From an uncultured Bacteroidia bacterium (GTDB lineage Bacteria > Bacteroidota > Bacteroidia > J057 > CALAJH01), in NCBI GenBank assembly GCA_937922655.1, contig CALAJH010000012.1, positions 124,001 to 188,000 on the forward strand: a DNA stretch of 64,000 bases, given 5' to 3'. Position numbers and translations under genes: made by a program. This document shows positions 52,825 through 61,973 of this stretch, one piece after another (positions within the stretch are counted from its first letter, which is position 1; every line of letters begins with the position of its first letter). Under the pieces are notes generated by a model. That model searched no databases, was not told where the DNA came from, and saw nothing but the letters and a program-made list of their open reading frames with translations.

Positions 52825-53220
52825 ATGTGGAAAATTTTAGCGTTAAGTTTTCTGGTGGGGTTTGCCTTTGGCTGCGGAAGGGGCGAGGCGATCGCACCGC
52901 CGCCCGCGGTTTACGACGCCGACGAAAACGCCCCCTACGGTACGGGTGGATTGGTCGTTAAAGTCGTCGGTGGATCGCGATACGAACCCGAAGCCAACGC
53001 CGATATTTCCCTATATGCTTCCATGGCCGACTACGAGGCCGACGTTTACCTTGCACGCATCATCACGGGCCGGAATGGACGCGCCGATTTTGGATACCTC
53101 AACGCCGGCAATTACTACGTCTACGTTTGGAAAAGCGCCGACGGAAAAGAATACAAATCGCTTCAAGCCGCCCAAGTTCAGCTCGCACGCAACCTTACCA
53201 GAACGATAATATTGCGATGA
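52825..53220 (+). CDS. Small lipoprotein with carboxypeptidase-regulatory-like fold
   Basis: 131 residues from ATG 52825; the ORF-track version begins inside the SpoIIE gene. The lipobox is GFAFGC (Cys about 17). Residues 38-131 look like a single Ig-like/CarboxypepD_reg or SpaA-type sandwich (GGLVVKVVGGSRYEPEANADISLYASMADY, GRADFGYLNAGNYYVYVWKS). No catalytic residues are seen. It lies 5 nt after the SpoIIE gene and overlaps the OmpA-family gene by ATGA, so it is probably an envelope partner of that protein. Confidence 0.75.
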   Translation: MWKILALSFLVGFAFGCGRGEAIAPPPAVYDADENAPYGTGGLVVKVVGGSRYEPEANADISLYASMADYEADVYLARIITGRNGRADFGYLNAGNYYVYVWKSADGKEYKSLQAAQVQLARNLTRTIILR

Positions 53221-55397
53221 AAACACTTCTGTACCTGTTGTTTTTGGGGAGCACGCTCCGCGCACAAGAACCTGCGATTTGGATTGAAGAAACGTTCGAG
53301 GACAACCGTCGCGGCTGGCCCACCCAAACCGACGCGGGCTTTAGCCGTGAAATTAAAGACGGAATTTACGCTCTGGAAAGCAAAAGCGCCGCGGGCGTTG
53401 CCATCGCAAACTTTTTCATCGACGACGCCAAACCGTATATTCTCGAAACGGAGTTTAGGTTTGGAACGGTGGATGCACAAGGAAAATTTGCGATAACATG
53501 GGGGGGAAAGGGCGTAAGCGCATTTTACGCCGTCGAACTCAAAGCCGACGGCGCCGTTCGATTATACCAACAGGTGGGTTCCGAGGCCAGAACCCTTGCC
53601 GAAAAAAAGATCGACGCCTTCAAAAAAGGGCCTTACGTCTTGCGGATATGGCACAAGGCGTCCGCCGCATCCGCCGACAAACAAGGCGTAAAAGACCCCG
53701 TTTTCGAGGTTGCACTCAATGGAAAGGTACTTTTCGACGCACCCGCCGATAAAATTTACGGTTTTTACCATGGTTTTTTTCTTAATCCGAAAATGAGCGT
53801 CGAAATCGACAGGCTTACCGTCAAGCAAAACAACAAAATCAATTTGGTTTCGACGAAAATCAGTAAATCGGAAAAAGAAAATCTTGGTCCCAACGTCAAT
53901 ACCGTTTACGACGACATTGCCCCCGTCGTCAGCGCCGACGGCAAAACCCTTTATTACAGCATACAATTCTGTCCCGACAACACGGGCGGCGCCAACGACC
54001 CCGACGAAATCTATTATGCCGAACTTTCCTACGACGGCCCGCCGGGTAAACGACAAAACATCGGCCGTCCGCTCAACAATGCCGCCCCCAATTCCGTTGT
54101 TTCCGTCAGCCCGGACAACAACACCCTCATTTTATTGCATCAATACGACGAGCGAGGCGAGTATCGGGCGCCGGGCCTTTCGTATTCGACCCGTTCGCGA
54201 ACGGGATGGGCCGTCCCCAAACCCGTGGTTATCAAAGATTATTACAACCTCCACAGATACAACAACTTCAGCCTTTCTCCCGACCGCAATACGCTTATTT
54301 CCGCCCTTCAACGTGAAGACAGCAAAGGCGAACAGGACCTCTACGTCAGCTTTTTAACACCCGACGGCGAATGGTCGGCGCCGAAAAATTTGGGAATCAA
54401 CATCAATACCCGGGGCGACGAAACCACGCCGTTCATAGCGGCGGACGGTGTTTCGTTGTATTTCGCCTCCGACGGACGCCCGGGATACGGAAGCAAGGAC
54501 GTTTTCGTTTCCCGAAGGCTGGATACGTCCTGGACCAAATGGTCGGAACCCCAAAACTTGGGGCCACTCATCAACACCCCCAACTGGGACGCCTATTTCA
54601 CCCTGCCCGCCTCGGGACGCTACGCCTATCTGGTTTCCAACCAAAACACCATCGGCAAAGGCGATATTTTTAGAATCGAATTGCCCGAAGAAATTCGTCC
54701 CCGACCCGTGTTGTTGCTTAAAGCGACGGTAACCACGCCCGACGGCAAAACACCCGTTGCCGCACAAATCGAATACTCGGAAGCCGGGGCGACGAAAATA
54801 TCGGGTTCGGCGTCCACCAATCCCAAAGACGGCTCTTTTACCCTCGTACTGCCTGCGGGAAAAGAATTTCTCATCACCCTCAACGCCGAACGCGGCGGCA
54901 AAATCGTCAAAAAAATTTCCACCCAAGACGTCCACGTCTACACCGAACGCACGGAAAACTTTACCATGGACGTGGCCGTCGCCGTTGAAGAACCCGAAGA
55001 GTTGCCCAAAACCGTCGCGCCCGTTGTAAAAGAAACTCCAAAAGCACCCGAGGCTTCGAAAACCGAAAGAATCTCGGGTTATATTCGTTTTCCTTTCAAC
55101 CAAGAGGTGCCGGTAAAGGGCTGGGAACCCGAGATGGTTCGCGTTGCCGAATTGATAAAATCCCGACCCGAGAAAAAGGTCGTCGTTGCGGGATATACGG
55201 ATTCCACGGGAACCGACGCCTATAATATGGGGCTCTCCCTTCGTCGGGCCGAATGGGTCAAAAACTTTTTGGTGCAAAACGGCGTGGAAGAGTCGCGCAT
55301 CAAGGTCGAAAATCGTGGCGAGGCCGACCCGCTTTTACCCAACTCCACGCTTTACGGACGCAAACGCAACCGGCGCGTGGAAATTCATTGGTATTAA
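53217..55397 (+). CDS. PD40-repeat OmpA family protein
   Basis: 726 residues from ATG 53217 (signal MKTLLYLLFLGSTLRAQ). Residues about 20-215 form a jelly-roll/LamG-like domain. WD40-like PD40 repeats follow (about 225-490; APVVSADGKTLYYS, VSVSPDNNTLILL, SLSPDRNTLIS, PFIAADGVSLYFASDGRPGYG), then a CarboxypepD-like segment and an OmpA C-terminal peptidoglycan-binding domain (about 625-726; VVVAGYTDSTGTDAYNMGLSLRRAE, GRKRNRRVEI). The protein should link the outer membrane to the cell wall. Similar PD40-OmpA proteins (PorE type) attach the T9SS to peptidoglycan, so a role in T9SS is possible, but it is not shown by context. Confidence 0.88.
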   Translation: MKTLLYLLFLGSTLRAQEPAIWIEETFEDNRRGWPTQTDAGFSREIKDGIYALESKSAAGVAIANFFIDDAKPYILETEFRFGTVDAQGKFAITWGGKGVSAFYAVELKADGAVRLYQQVGSEARTLAEKKIDAFKKGPYVLRIWHKASAASADKQGVKDPVFEVALNGKVLFDAPADKIYGFYHGFFLNPKMSVEIDRLTVKQNNKINLVSTKISKSEKENLGPNVNTVYDDIAPVVSADGKTLYYSIQFCPDNTGGANDPDEIYYAELSYDGPPGKRQNIGRPLNNAAPNSVVSVSPDNNTLILLHQYDERGEYRAPGLSYSTRSRTGWAVPKPVVIKDYYNLHRYNNFSLSPDRNTLISALQREDSKGEQDLYVSFLTPDGEWSAPKNLGININTRGDETTPFIAADGVSLYFASDGRPGYGSKDVFVSRRLDTSWTKWSEPQNLGPLINTPNWDAYFTLPASGRYAYLVSNQNTIGKGDIFRIELPEEIRPRPVLLLKATVTTPDGKTPVAAQIEYSEAGATKISGSASTNPKDGSFTLVLPAGKEFLITLNAERGGKIVKKISTQDVHVYTERTENFTMDVAVAVEEPEELPKTVAPVVKETPKAPEASKTERISGYIRFPFNQEVPVKGWEPEMVRVAELIKSRPEKKVVVAGYTDSTGTDAYNMGLSLRRAEWVKNFLVQNGVEESRIKVENRGEADPLLPNSTLYGRKRNRRVEIHWY

Positions 55398-56605
55398 GCC
55401 CGTACGGGAGGCGTCAAAAGACGTCGATATAAAGCGGCCATGTCCCGAACCAGACGTTCGTAGGAGAAAGTTGCATGAACAAACTTCTCCCCTTCTTGCG
55501 ACAAGCGATGGCGGATTTCGGGGTGTAAGACAAGCGTGGAAAGAGATTGAGCGAACGCGGCCGCGTCGCCGGACGGGGTCAAAAAAGGATGAAATCCCGG
55601 AGCCACGGCATCCTCAACCCCCCCCACGCGCGTGGAAACGACGGCGACCCCCGACGCCTGCGCTTCGATTAACGTCGCCGGCGTGCCCTCGTTCAACGAA
55701 GTCAGCGCCACGATGTCCAAGCCCGGCAAAACGTTTTCCACTTTTTTTACCCAATGCAAAAATATTGCATCGTAATCTGCGGGGGGCGGTGGAAATCCGG
55801 GTTCGTAGTCCACGGAAACGACGTTTAAGCCGAGTTGTTTTGCCCGGCTTATAGCCGCGTCTTTTTCCGGGCCGCCGCCAATCAATATCGCTTTCGCTTT
55901 CAAACCCGCATTTTTGATATGAGAAAACGCTTCCAAAAACAACGAATGGTTTTTTACGGGAGCAAAACGTCCAATAATTCCTATGGCAACCTCGTCTTCG
56001 GCCAATGACAACGCCCTTCGAAATTGTACACGTCTTTTTTCGCGCTCGAGCGTAAAACGGCAAAGATCGAAACCATTGGGAACAACGACAATTTTTTCGT
56101 CCGGACATAGACGATATACCTCCGCCAATTCCTTTTTTTGGGTTGGACTGATGGCGACAATGGCATGAGACCTTTTTGCCAAAAAACGCTCGACCTCCAA
56201 GAAAAAACGGGTTTTGAGCGGGCCAAAATACGAGTGAAAAGGGTGGCCGTGAAAAGTGTGTACAATCGCGCGCACGCCCATATTCGCGGCGGCCAACCTT
56301 CCCAAAGCCCCCGCCTTTGACGAATGGGTATGCACGACATCGGGTTTAAATTCCCGAATCAACGCCTTAATTTCCCGATAACCGAGCCAATCTTTCCACG
56401 GACGGATGGCGCGATGCATATTTTTAATATAACGAGGGGCAATGCCCATGCCCGTAACAATGTATTCCGATTCGGCCTCGCCGTCGTCCAAATTTCCGGC
56501 CGCCAACATCGTTTCAAATTCGGGAGCCAAATGCTTGGTCAAATACGCGGCGTTGTAGGTTGGTCCGCCAATGTTAAGGCGATTAAGGATGCGCAATATT
56601 CTCAT
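55394..56605 (-). CDS. GT4 family glycosyltransferase
   Basis: 403 residues with a GT-B fold. The N-terminal acceptor domain has RILRILNRLNIGGPTYNAAYL and VVHTHSSKAGALGRLAA; the C-terminal donor domain has IGIIGRFAPVKNHSLFLEAF, a degenerate UDP-binding loop, and SLNEGTPATLIEAQASGVAVVSTRVGG. The sequence resembles transferases acting on lipid-linked sugars in capsule or LPS synthesis. It converges on the PD40-OmpA gene with stop codons sharing TTAA (55394-55397), and its ATG overlaps the stop of the DUF2520 gene. Confidence 0.9.
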   Translation of the reverse strand: MRILRILNRLNIGGPTYNAAYLTKHLAPEFETMLAAGNLDDGEAESEYIVTGMGIAPRYIKNMHRAIRPWKDWLGYREIKALIREFKPDVVHTHSSKAGALGRLAAANMGVRAIVHTFHGHPFHSYFGPLKTRFFLEVERFLAKRSHAIVAISPTQKKELAEVYRLCPDEKIVVVPNGFDLCRFTLEREKRRVQFRRALSLAEDEVAIGIIGRFAPVKNHSLFLEAFSHIKNAGLKAKAILIGGGPEKDAAISRAKQLGLNVVSVDYEPGFPPPPADYDAIFLHWVKKVENVLPGLDIVALTSLNEGTPATLIEAQASGVAVVSTRVGGVEDAVAPGFHPFLTPSGDAAAFAQSLSTLVLHPEIRHRLSQEGEKFVHATFSYERLVRDMAALYRRLLTPPVRA

Positions 56606-57387
56606 ACGCCGCGATACATGGCCTGTATCCTACGACTGACCGCGTGATACAAGCCCGCCAGTTCCGGATCCACTGATTCTAAAAGTGAAAAATGTTTGAG
56701 TATCGTTTCACGGTCTCCACGCCTTGCAGGACCCGTCTGTGCGGCTTTGGGCGACATCCGGCGCAATTTATCCACCGTTTCTTGGATAAGCGGCAGGTAG
56801 ATTTTGTGGTCCAATTCCAAATCGGCCACCAACTGTTCGGCACAACGCGCAAAATAATTGACAAAGTTACTCATAAAAACCGCTCCCACATGTACTTTAA
56901 GCCGGTTTTCCGAACTCATGACGTAAACCGACGAAGATATCGAACGAGCCAACGGCTCAAGCGTCCGCAACACATCCGAATTGCCCTCCAAAAAAATCGG
57001 AACGTCGGAATAATCCACGGAACGGTTGCGGCTGACGGTTTGCATGGGGTAAAACACGCCGATTCGCTTGCCCAACTCTTCGAGTTCGTTTAACGGCGCC
57101 CCGCCCGAACAATGCACGACTATCATGTCTCCGCCGGCGACGATGCTTTTCAGGCGCCCGGCAACGGAACGTATCGCCTCGTCACGCACCGTTACAAACA
57201 GCACGTCGATAAACGGAGATATTTCCGAAAAATCCGTACCGTGCATGGGGACGTTGAATTTTTCGGCAACGATTTTAGCCCGTAAAGGGTCGCGTGAAAA
57301 AATTTGCAACATTTTTCCCCGGGTTTGCAAGGTGGGAATAAGCGATTCGGCCAAATTTCCCGGGCCAACAATGCCGAAATTGAGCAT
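56602..57387 (-). CDS. Rossmann-fold DUF2520 protein
   Basis: 261 residues. An N-terminal NAD(P)-binding Rossmann domain (GIVGPGNLAESLIPTL) and a C-terminal DUF2520 helical domain (from about 130; FMSNFVNYFARCAEQLVAD) resemble ketopantoate- or pyrroline-reductase-like dehydrogenases of uncertain substrate. VTVRDEAI and HCSGGAPLNELEELG are family-typical. The gene overlaps the GT4 start (ATGA), so the two are coupled. No enzyme activity is assigned. Confidence 0.8.
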   Translation of the reverse strand: MLNFGIVGPGNLAESLIPTLQTRGKMLQIFSRDPLRAKIVAEKFNVPMHGTDFSEISPFIDVLFVTVRDEAIRSVAGRLKSIVAGGDMIVVHCSGGAPLNELEELGKRIGVFYPMQTVSRNRSVDYSDVPIFLEGNSDVLRTLEPLARSISSSVYVMSSENRLKVHVGAVFMSNFVNYFARCAEQLVADLELDHKIYLPLIQETVDKLRRMSPKAAQTGPARRGDRETILKHFSLLESVDPELAGLYHAVSRRIQAMYRGV

Positions 57388-57430
57388 GAACGAGCAGAAA
57401 AAATCGGAAATAGAAAATAAAAACAGGCAA

Positions 57431-57478
57431 AAACGAATGTAGAACGTTCAAAACCGATATCGGCTTTGAACGTTCTAC
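57431..57478 (-). terminator. Long hairpin after rpoC
   Basis: GTAGAACGTTCAAA (57439-57452) and TTTGAACGTTCTAC (57465-57478) form a perfect 14-bp stem around a 12-nt loop, starting 15 nt after the rpoC stop. On the minus strand ATTCGTTTTTGCC follows, a modest U-tract. It probably ends the rpoC transcript. Confidence 0.75.
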
Positions 57479-57493
57479 GCGTCAAGAGAAGGA

Positions 57494-60400
57494 CTAGATC
57501 TCTTCGAGTTCGACGATTTGTTTGATGCGTTCGGTGTAATCCATGCCGCTTGCATCATAACCCATATCCTCGTCCGAGACCTCGATGGATTCGTACATGC
57601 GCGTACCGGTACCGGCGGGAATAAGATGGCCGACGATGACGTTTTCTTTGAGTCCCAAAAGAAAATCCGCTTTGGCGCCAATGGCCGCCTCCGATAGGAC
57701 TTTAGTGGTTTCTTGGAAAGAGGCGGCGGACATAAAGCTTTTGGTACCCAAAGAAGCACGCGTAATCCCTTGAATCGTAGGATGGGCAATAGCGGCTTTA
57801 GCGTCTCGAACCAACACCGGTTTTTTGTCTTTGCGTTTGAGGAGCGAGTTTTCGTCGCGTAACTTGCGGGCGGTAATTATCATACCGGGCTTCATGGTCG
57901 TCGAATCGCCGGCGTCGACGACGATTTTTTTGTCGAAAATATAGTCGTTTTCTTCTTGGAATTCGAGTCTGTCGACCACTTCTTTTTCAAGGAAAGTCGT
58001 GTCTCCGGGGTCTTCTATGACAACTTTTTGCATCATCTGACGCACGATGACCTCGATATGCTTGTCGTTGATTTTTACGCCTTGAAGTCGGTATACGGCC
58101 TGAATTTCGTTTACGATGTACTCCTGAACGGCGGCCGTGCCTTTGATTCTTAGGATGTCGGCAGGGGTGATGGCTCCGTCGGAAAGGGGATTGCCCGCAT
58201 ATACCAAGTCGTTGTCTTGAACGAGGATGTGTTTGACGAGCGGCACGTTGTACTTGCGGGTTTCGGCGCCGTCGCGGGAGGTAACGAGAATTTCGCGGTT
58301 GCCGCGCTTAACGATACCCAACGAAACGATACCGTCAATTTCCGAAACGACGGCGGGATTGGAGGGGTTTCGGGCTTCAAAAAGCTCGGTTACACGGGGC
58401 AAACCTCCCGTAATGTCCGCCGATTTCGACGCCGTACGGGGAATTTTGACCAGTATACTGCCGGGCGAAACTTCCTCGCCGTCGTCTACCATAATGTGAG
58501 CGCCGACGGGAATATTAAAAGTACGAGAGGTAATGCCGTCTTTGCCAATTATTGTAATTGAAGGGTTGACGTTTTTATCCCGGCTTTCGATGACCAGACG
58601 GTCGGAGTGCCCCGTTTGGTCGTCGCGTTCGGAACGATAAGTTACACCCTCGATGATGTTTTCGTATTGAACCGTTCCCTCGAACTCGGAAAGAATAAGT
58701 GCGTTGAGGTTGTCCCATTCATAAAGTATGGTTCCGGATTCGACGACGTCGCCGTTGAACCGATACAGAATCGAACCATAGGGAACGTTGTTCGTAGACA
58801 AGGTTTTTCCCGAGACGGGGTCGATAATTCGGGCTTCGGCCGAACGGCTGACGGCCATGAATTCCTTGTCGCCGTCGCTGTTGGTCCTTTCAACGATTTT
58901 AAGGCCGTCGTAAACGACGGTACCGTTATATTTGGCTTTGACGGAATTTTCGCCGGCCAAGCGCTGAGCAACCCCGCCAACGTGGAAGGTGCGAAGGGTA
59001 AGCTGGGTGCCGGGTTCGCCGATGGATTGGGCGGCAATAACCCCGACGGCTTCGCCGTTTTGAACCAATTGCCCGGTGGCCAAATTGCGTCCGTAACATT
59101 TGGCACAAACACCGCGGCGCGAGTCGCAGGTAAGTACCGAGCGGATGTCCACCGTTTCCACCCCGGCTTCTTGAATTTTTTTTGCCGTAACTTCGTCGAT
59201 AAGTTCGCCGGCTTTGGCCAAAACCTCTTCGGTAACGGGATGAAGTACGTCGTCAAGCGGACATCGTCCCAAGATGCGGTCGGCAAGTTGTTCGATGATA
59301 TCCTCGTTTTCACGAAGCGGCGTCATCTTGATTCCACGCAAAGTGCCGCAATCCACTTCGGATATAATTACGTCTTGGGCGACATCGACGAGGCGACGAG
59401 TCAGATAACCCGCGTCCGCCGTTTTGAGGGCGGTGTCCGCCAAACCTTTGCGAGCGCCGTGCGTGGAAATAAAATATTCCAAAACCGAAAGACCTTCTTT
59501 GAAATTGGAAAGAATCGGATTTTCGATGATTTCGCCTACCGAACCTTTAAGCGATTTTTGCGGTTTGGCCATAAGGCCGCGCATACCGCCCAACTGGCGA
59601 ATCTGCTCTTTAGACCCCCGCGCCCCCGAGTCCAACATCATAAACACGGGATTGAAACCGTCGTCGTCCTTGGTGAGCTGTTTGAGCAAAGCGTCGGCGA
59701 TGCGGTTGTTGGTTTTCTGCCACGTGTCGATGACCTTGTTGTAACGTTCGGTATCGGTCATCAACCCCATGTTGTACTCATCGGTATGTTCGTTAATTTC
59801 GTTGTAGGCTTCGCGGATGAAAATGTCTTTTTCGGGCGGGGTCAGAACGTTGGCCAAACTAAACGACAAACCGCCTTTGAACGCCATTTGAAAACCCAAA
59901 TCTTTGAGGTCGTCCAAAAATTGGGCGGTGCGGGCAAAACTCGTTACCCGGAAAATGTCCTGAATAACGGCCCGAAGCGATGATTTGGTCAAAAGTTTGT
60001 TGATGTAACCCACCTCCGACGGAACAATCCGATTGAAAAGGATTCGTCCGACGGTCGTTTCGATGCGGTCGTATTCAGGCCTTCCATAAGCATTTAAAAC
60101 GACTTTTCCGGCTTCCACCTTCGGAATGCGCACTTTAATTTTGGCGTGCAATGCGACGCGTCCTTCATTGTATGCGATGACGACCTCTTCGGGCGACGAA
60201 AAAAACAAACCTTGGCCCAAAGCGTTGGGACGCTCTTTGGTAATGTAGTACGCGCCCAAAACCATGTCTTGGGAGGGTACGGTAATCGGGTTGCCGCTGG
60301 CGGGGTGCATGATGTTGTGGCTCGAAAGCATCAACACCATAGCCTCCAAGCAGGCCTCGTGGCTTAACGGGACGTGAACCGCCATTTGGTCGCCGTCAAA

Positions 60401-61822
60401 GTCGGCGTTGAATCCCGTACAAACCAACGGATGAAGTTGGATGGCCTTGCCTTCGATAAGTTTGGGTTGAAAAGCCTGAATTCCCAAACGGTGGAGCGTA
60501 GGGGCGCGATTCAACAGAATCGGATGTCCTTTAAGAACGTTTTCCAAAATTTCCCAAACGGCGGGATCTTTGCGGTCCACAAATTTTTTGGCGCTTTTGA
60601 CCGTCTTAACGATGCCGCGCTCCAAAAGTTTGCGAATAATAAAGGGCTTGAACAGCTCGACGGCCATGTCTTTGGGCAGGCCGCATTCGTGAAGTTTGAG
60701 TTTCGGCCCGACGACGATAACCGAACGGCCCGAATAATCCACCCTTTTGCCCAAGAGGTTTTGACGAAAACGGCCTTGCTTACCCTTGAGCATGTCGGAC
60801 AAAGATTTAAGGGCGCGGTTGCTGTCCGTACGAACGGCGTTTACTTTGCGCGTATTGTCAAAAAGCGAATCCACCGCCTCTTGAAGCATACGCTTTTCGT
60901 TGCGTAAAATTACGTCCGGCGCCTTGATTTCTATCAAGCGTTTGAGACGGTTGTTGCGAATAATAACACGGCGATAAAGGTCGTTAAGGTCGGAGGTCGC
61001 GAAACGTCCCCCTTCCAACGGTACGAGCGGGCGAAGCTCGGGCGGAATGACCGGCACCATACGGATTATCATCCATTCGGGCCGATTAACTATGTTTTTG
61101 TTGGCGTTGCGGAAGGCCTCGACGATTTTCAGGCGTTTAAGCGCGTCTTGTTTGCGTTGCTGGGCCGTTTCCGTCGCCGCTTTTTCCCGCAAAGAGTAAG
61201 AAAGCGTATCCAAGTCCAGCTCGGCCAACAACATTTCCAAAGCTTCCGCGCCCATTTTGGCGATGAATTTGTCGGGGTGGGTGTCGTCGAGGTACTGATT
61301 TTCTCGCGGAAGGCTTTCGATAATGGAAAGATACTCCTCTTCGGTCAAAAACTGATATTTTTCGATGCCGTCTTGGGCCTTGACCCCCGGATTGACGACG
61401 ACATAACGCTCGTAGTAAATGACTTGGTCGAGTTTTTTGGACGAGAGACCGAGAAGATTGCCGATTTTGTTGGGAAGAGAGCGAAAGTACCAGATGTGTG
61501 CTACGGGAACGACGAGGGCAATGTGGCCCATTCTTTCGCGGCGAACCTTTTTTTCGGTTACTTCCACGCCGCAACGGTCGCAGATGATGCCTTTGTATCG
61601 AATTCGTTTGTATTTTCCGCAATGACATTCATAGTCTTTTTGCGGTCCGAAAATGCGCTCGCAAAACAAGCCGCCCATTTCCGGTTTATACGTTCGATAG
61701 TTTATGGTTTCGGGTTTTAAAACCTCGCCGTGCGAGCGGCTCAAAATACTCTCCGGCGACGCCAAGCTAATGGTGATTTTCCGGAAGTCCGAAGACGGTT
61801 TAGTCTCTTTTCGCTCTAACAT
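57494..61822 (-). CDS. rpoC: RNA polymerase beta' subunit
   Basis: 1442 residues, the normal Bacteroidota length, from [13 protein letters not shown] to LEEI. The N-terminal zinc ribbon has Cys66, Cys68, Cys81 and Cys84; the catalytic [12 protein letters not shown] loop is near residue 475; the second zinc site ([13 protein letters not shown]) is near 900; the trigger loop and jaw are present. It is intact, with no split or frameshift. It is odd that the upstream minus-strand neighbour is a PKD/gliding-type surface-protein gene 151 nt away and not rpoB, so rpoC appears to have its own promoter. The long plus-strand ORF at 58607-59983 is a shadow. Confidence 0.98.
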   Translation of the reverse strand: MLERKETKPSSDFRKITISLASPESILSRSHGEVLKPETINYRTYKPEMGGLFCERIFGPQKDYECHCGKYKRIRYKGIICDRCGVEVTEKKVRRERMGHIALVVPVAHIWYFRSLPNKIGNLLGLSSKKLDQVIYYERYVVVNPGVKAQDGIEKYQFLTEEEYLSIIESLPRENQYLDDTHPDKFIAKMGAEALEMLLAELDLDTLSYSLREKAATETAQQRKQDALKRLKIVEAFRNANKNIVNRPEWMIIRMVPVIPPELRPLVPLEGGRFATSDLNDLYRRVIIRNNRLKRLIEIKAPDVILRNEKRMLQEAVDSLFDNTRKVNAVRTDSNRALKSLSDMLKGKQGRFRQNLLGKRVDYSGRSVIVVGPKLKLHECGLPKDMAVELFKPFIIRKLLERGIVKTVKSAKKFVDRKDPAVWEILENVLKGHPILLNRAPTLHRLGIQAFQPKLIEGKAIQLHPLVCTGFNADFDGDQMAVHVPLSHEACLEAMVLMLSSHNIMHPASGNPITVPSQDMVLGAYYITKERPNALGQGLFFSSPEEVVIAYNEGRVALHAKIKVRIPKVEAGKVVLNAYGRPEYDRIETTVGRILFNRIVPSEVGYINKLLTKSSLRAVIQDIFRVTSFARTAQFLDDLKDLGFQMAFKGGLSFSLANVLTPPEKDIFIREAYNEINEHTDEYNMGLMTDTERYNKVIDTWQKTNNRIADALLKQLTKDDDGFNPVFMMLDSGARGSKEQIRQLGGMRGLMAKPQKSLKGSVGEIIENPILSNFKEGLSVLEYFISTHGARKGLADTALKTADAGYLTRRLVDVAQDVIISEVDCGTLRGIKMTPLRENEDIIEQLADRILGRCPLDDVLHPVTEEVLAKAGELIDEVTAKKIQEAGVETVDIRSVLTCDSRRGVCAKCYGRNLATGQLVQNGEAVGVIAAQSIGEPGTQLTLRTFHVGGVAQRLAGENSVKAKYNGTVVYDGLKIVERTNSDGDKEFMAVSRSAEARIIDPVSGKTLSTNNVPYGSILYRFNGDVVESGTILYEWDNLNALILSEFEGTVQYENIIEGVTYRSERDDQTGHSDRLVIESRDKNVNPSITIIGKDGITSRTFNIPVGAHIMVDDGEEVSPGSILVKIPRTASKSADITGGLPRVTELFEARNPSNPAVVSEIDGIVSLGIVKRGNREILVTSRDGAETRKYNVPLVKHILVQDNDLVYAGNPLSDGAITPADILRIKGTAAVQEYIVNEIQAVYRLQGVKINDKHIEVIVRQMMQKVVIEDPGDTTFLEKEVVDRLEFQEENDYIFDKKIVVDAGDSTTMKPGMIITARKLRDENSLLKRKDKKPVLVRDAKAAIAHPTIQGITRASLGTKSFMSAASFQETTKVLSEAAIGAKADFLLGLKENVIVGHLIPAGTGTRMYESIEVSDEDMGYDASGMDYTERIKQIVELEEI

Positions 61823-61840
61823 TTAAAAAATAAAGGCCCC

Positions 61841-61864
61841 GCAAAATTCCTAAAAAAATTTTGC
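61841..61864. repeat. Inverted repeat in the rpoC leader
   Basis: GCAAAATT-N8-AATTTTGC is a perfect 8-bp inverted repeat ending about 20 nt before the rpoC start. It contains a GAATTTTG box (minus strand), one mismatch from a -7 element. It could be an operator, a leader hairpin or part of the rpoC promoter. Confidence 0.45.
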
Positions 61865-61916
61865 AGATAAAAGTTTTTCCCGACTTGAATTTAAATTTTT
61901 TCCCACAATTTTTGTA

Positions 61917-61957
61917 GGCGTATTTCCACCGCGACCGGTACGCGAGGGAAATACGCC
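61917..61957 (-). terminator. Hairpin between the surface-protein gene and rpoC
   Basis: GGCGTATTTCC (61917-61927) pairs perfectly with GGAAATACGCC (61947-61957), and an inner CGCG/CGCG pair may extend the stem. On the minus strand it follows the upstream stop codon by 16 nt, but only TACAAAAATTGT comes after it, not a U-tract. It is either a weak terminator or a structured rpoC leader. Confidence 0.55.
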
Positions 61958-61958
61958 G

Positions 61959-61966
61959 CAAATATA
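61959..61966 (-). promoter_or_regulatory. -7 box possibly driving rpoC
   Basis: The minus strand reads TATATTTG, a full consensus match, directly upstream of the hairpin. If used, the hairpin would lie in the 5' part of an rpoC leader of about 130 nt. A TTG occurs only 16 nt upstream, a short spacing. Confidence 0.4.
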
Positions 61967-61973
61967 ATTATTT

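Noticed and set aside
58607-59983. 458-residue plus-strand ORF
   Set aside because: It lies wholly antisense to intact rpoC and its translation has no family-like features; it is a shadow of a GC-biased gene.
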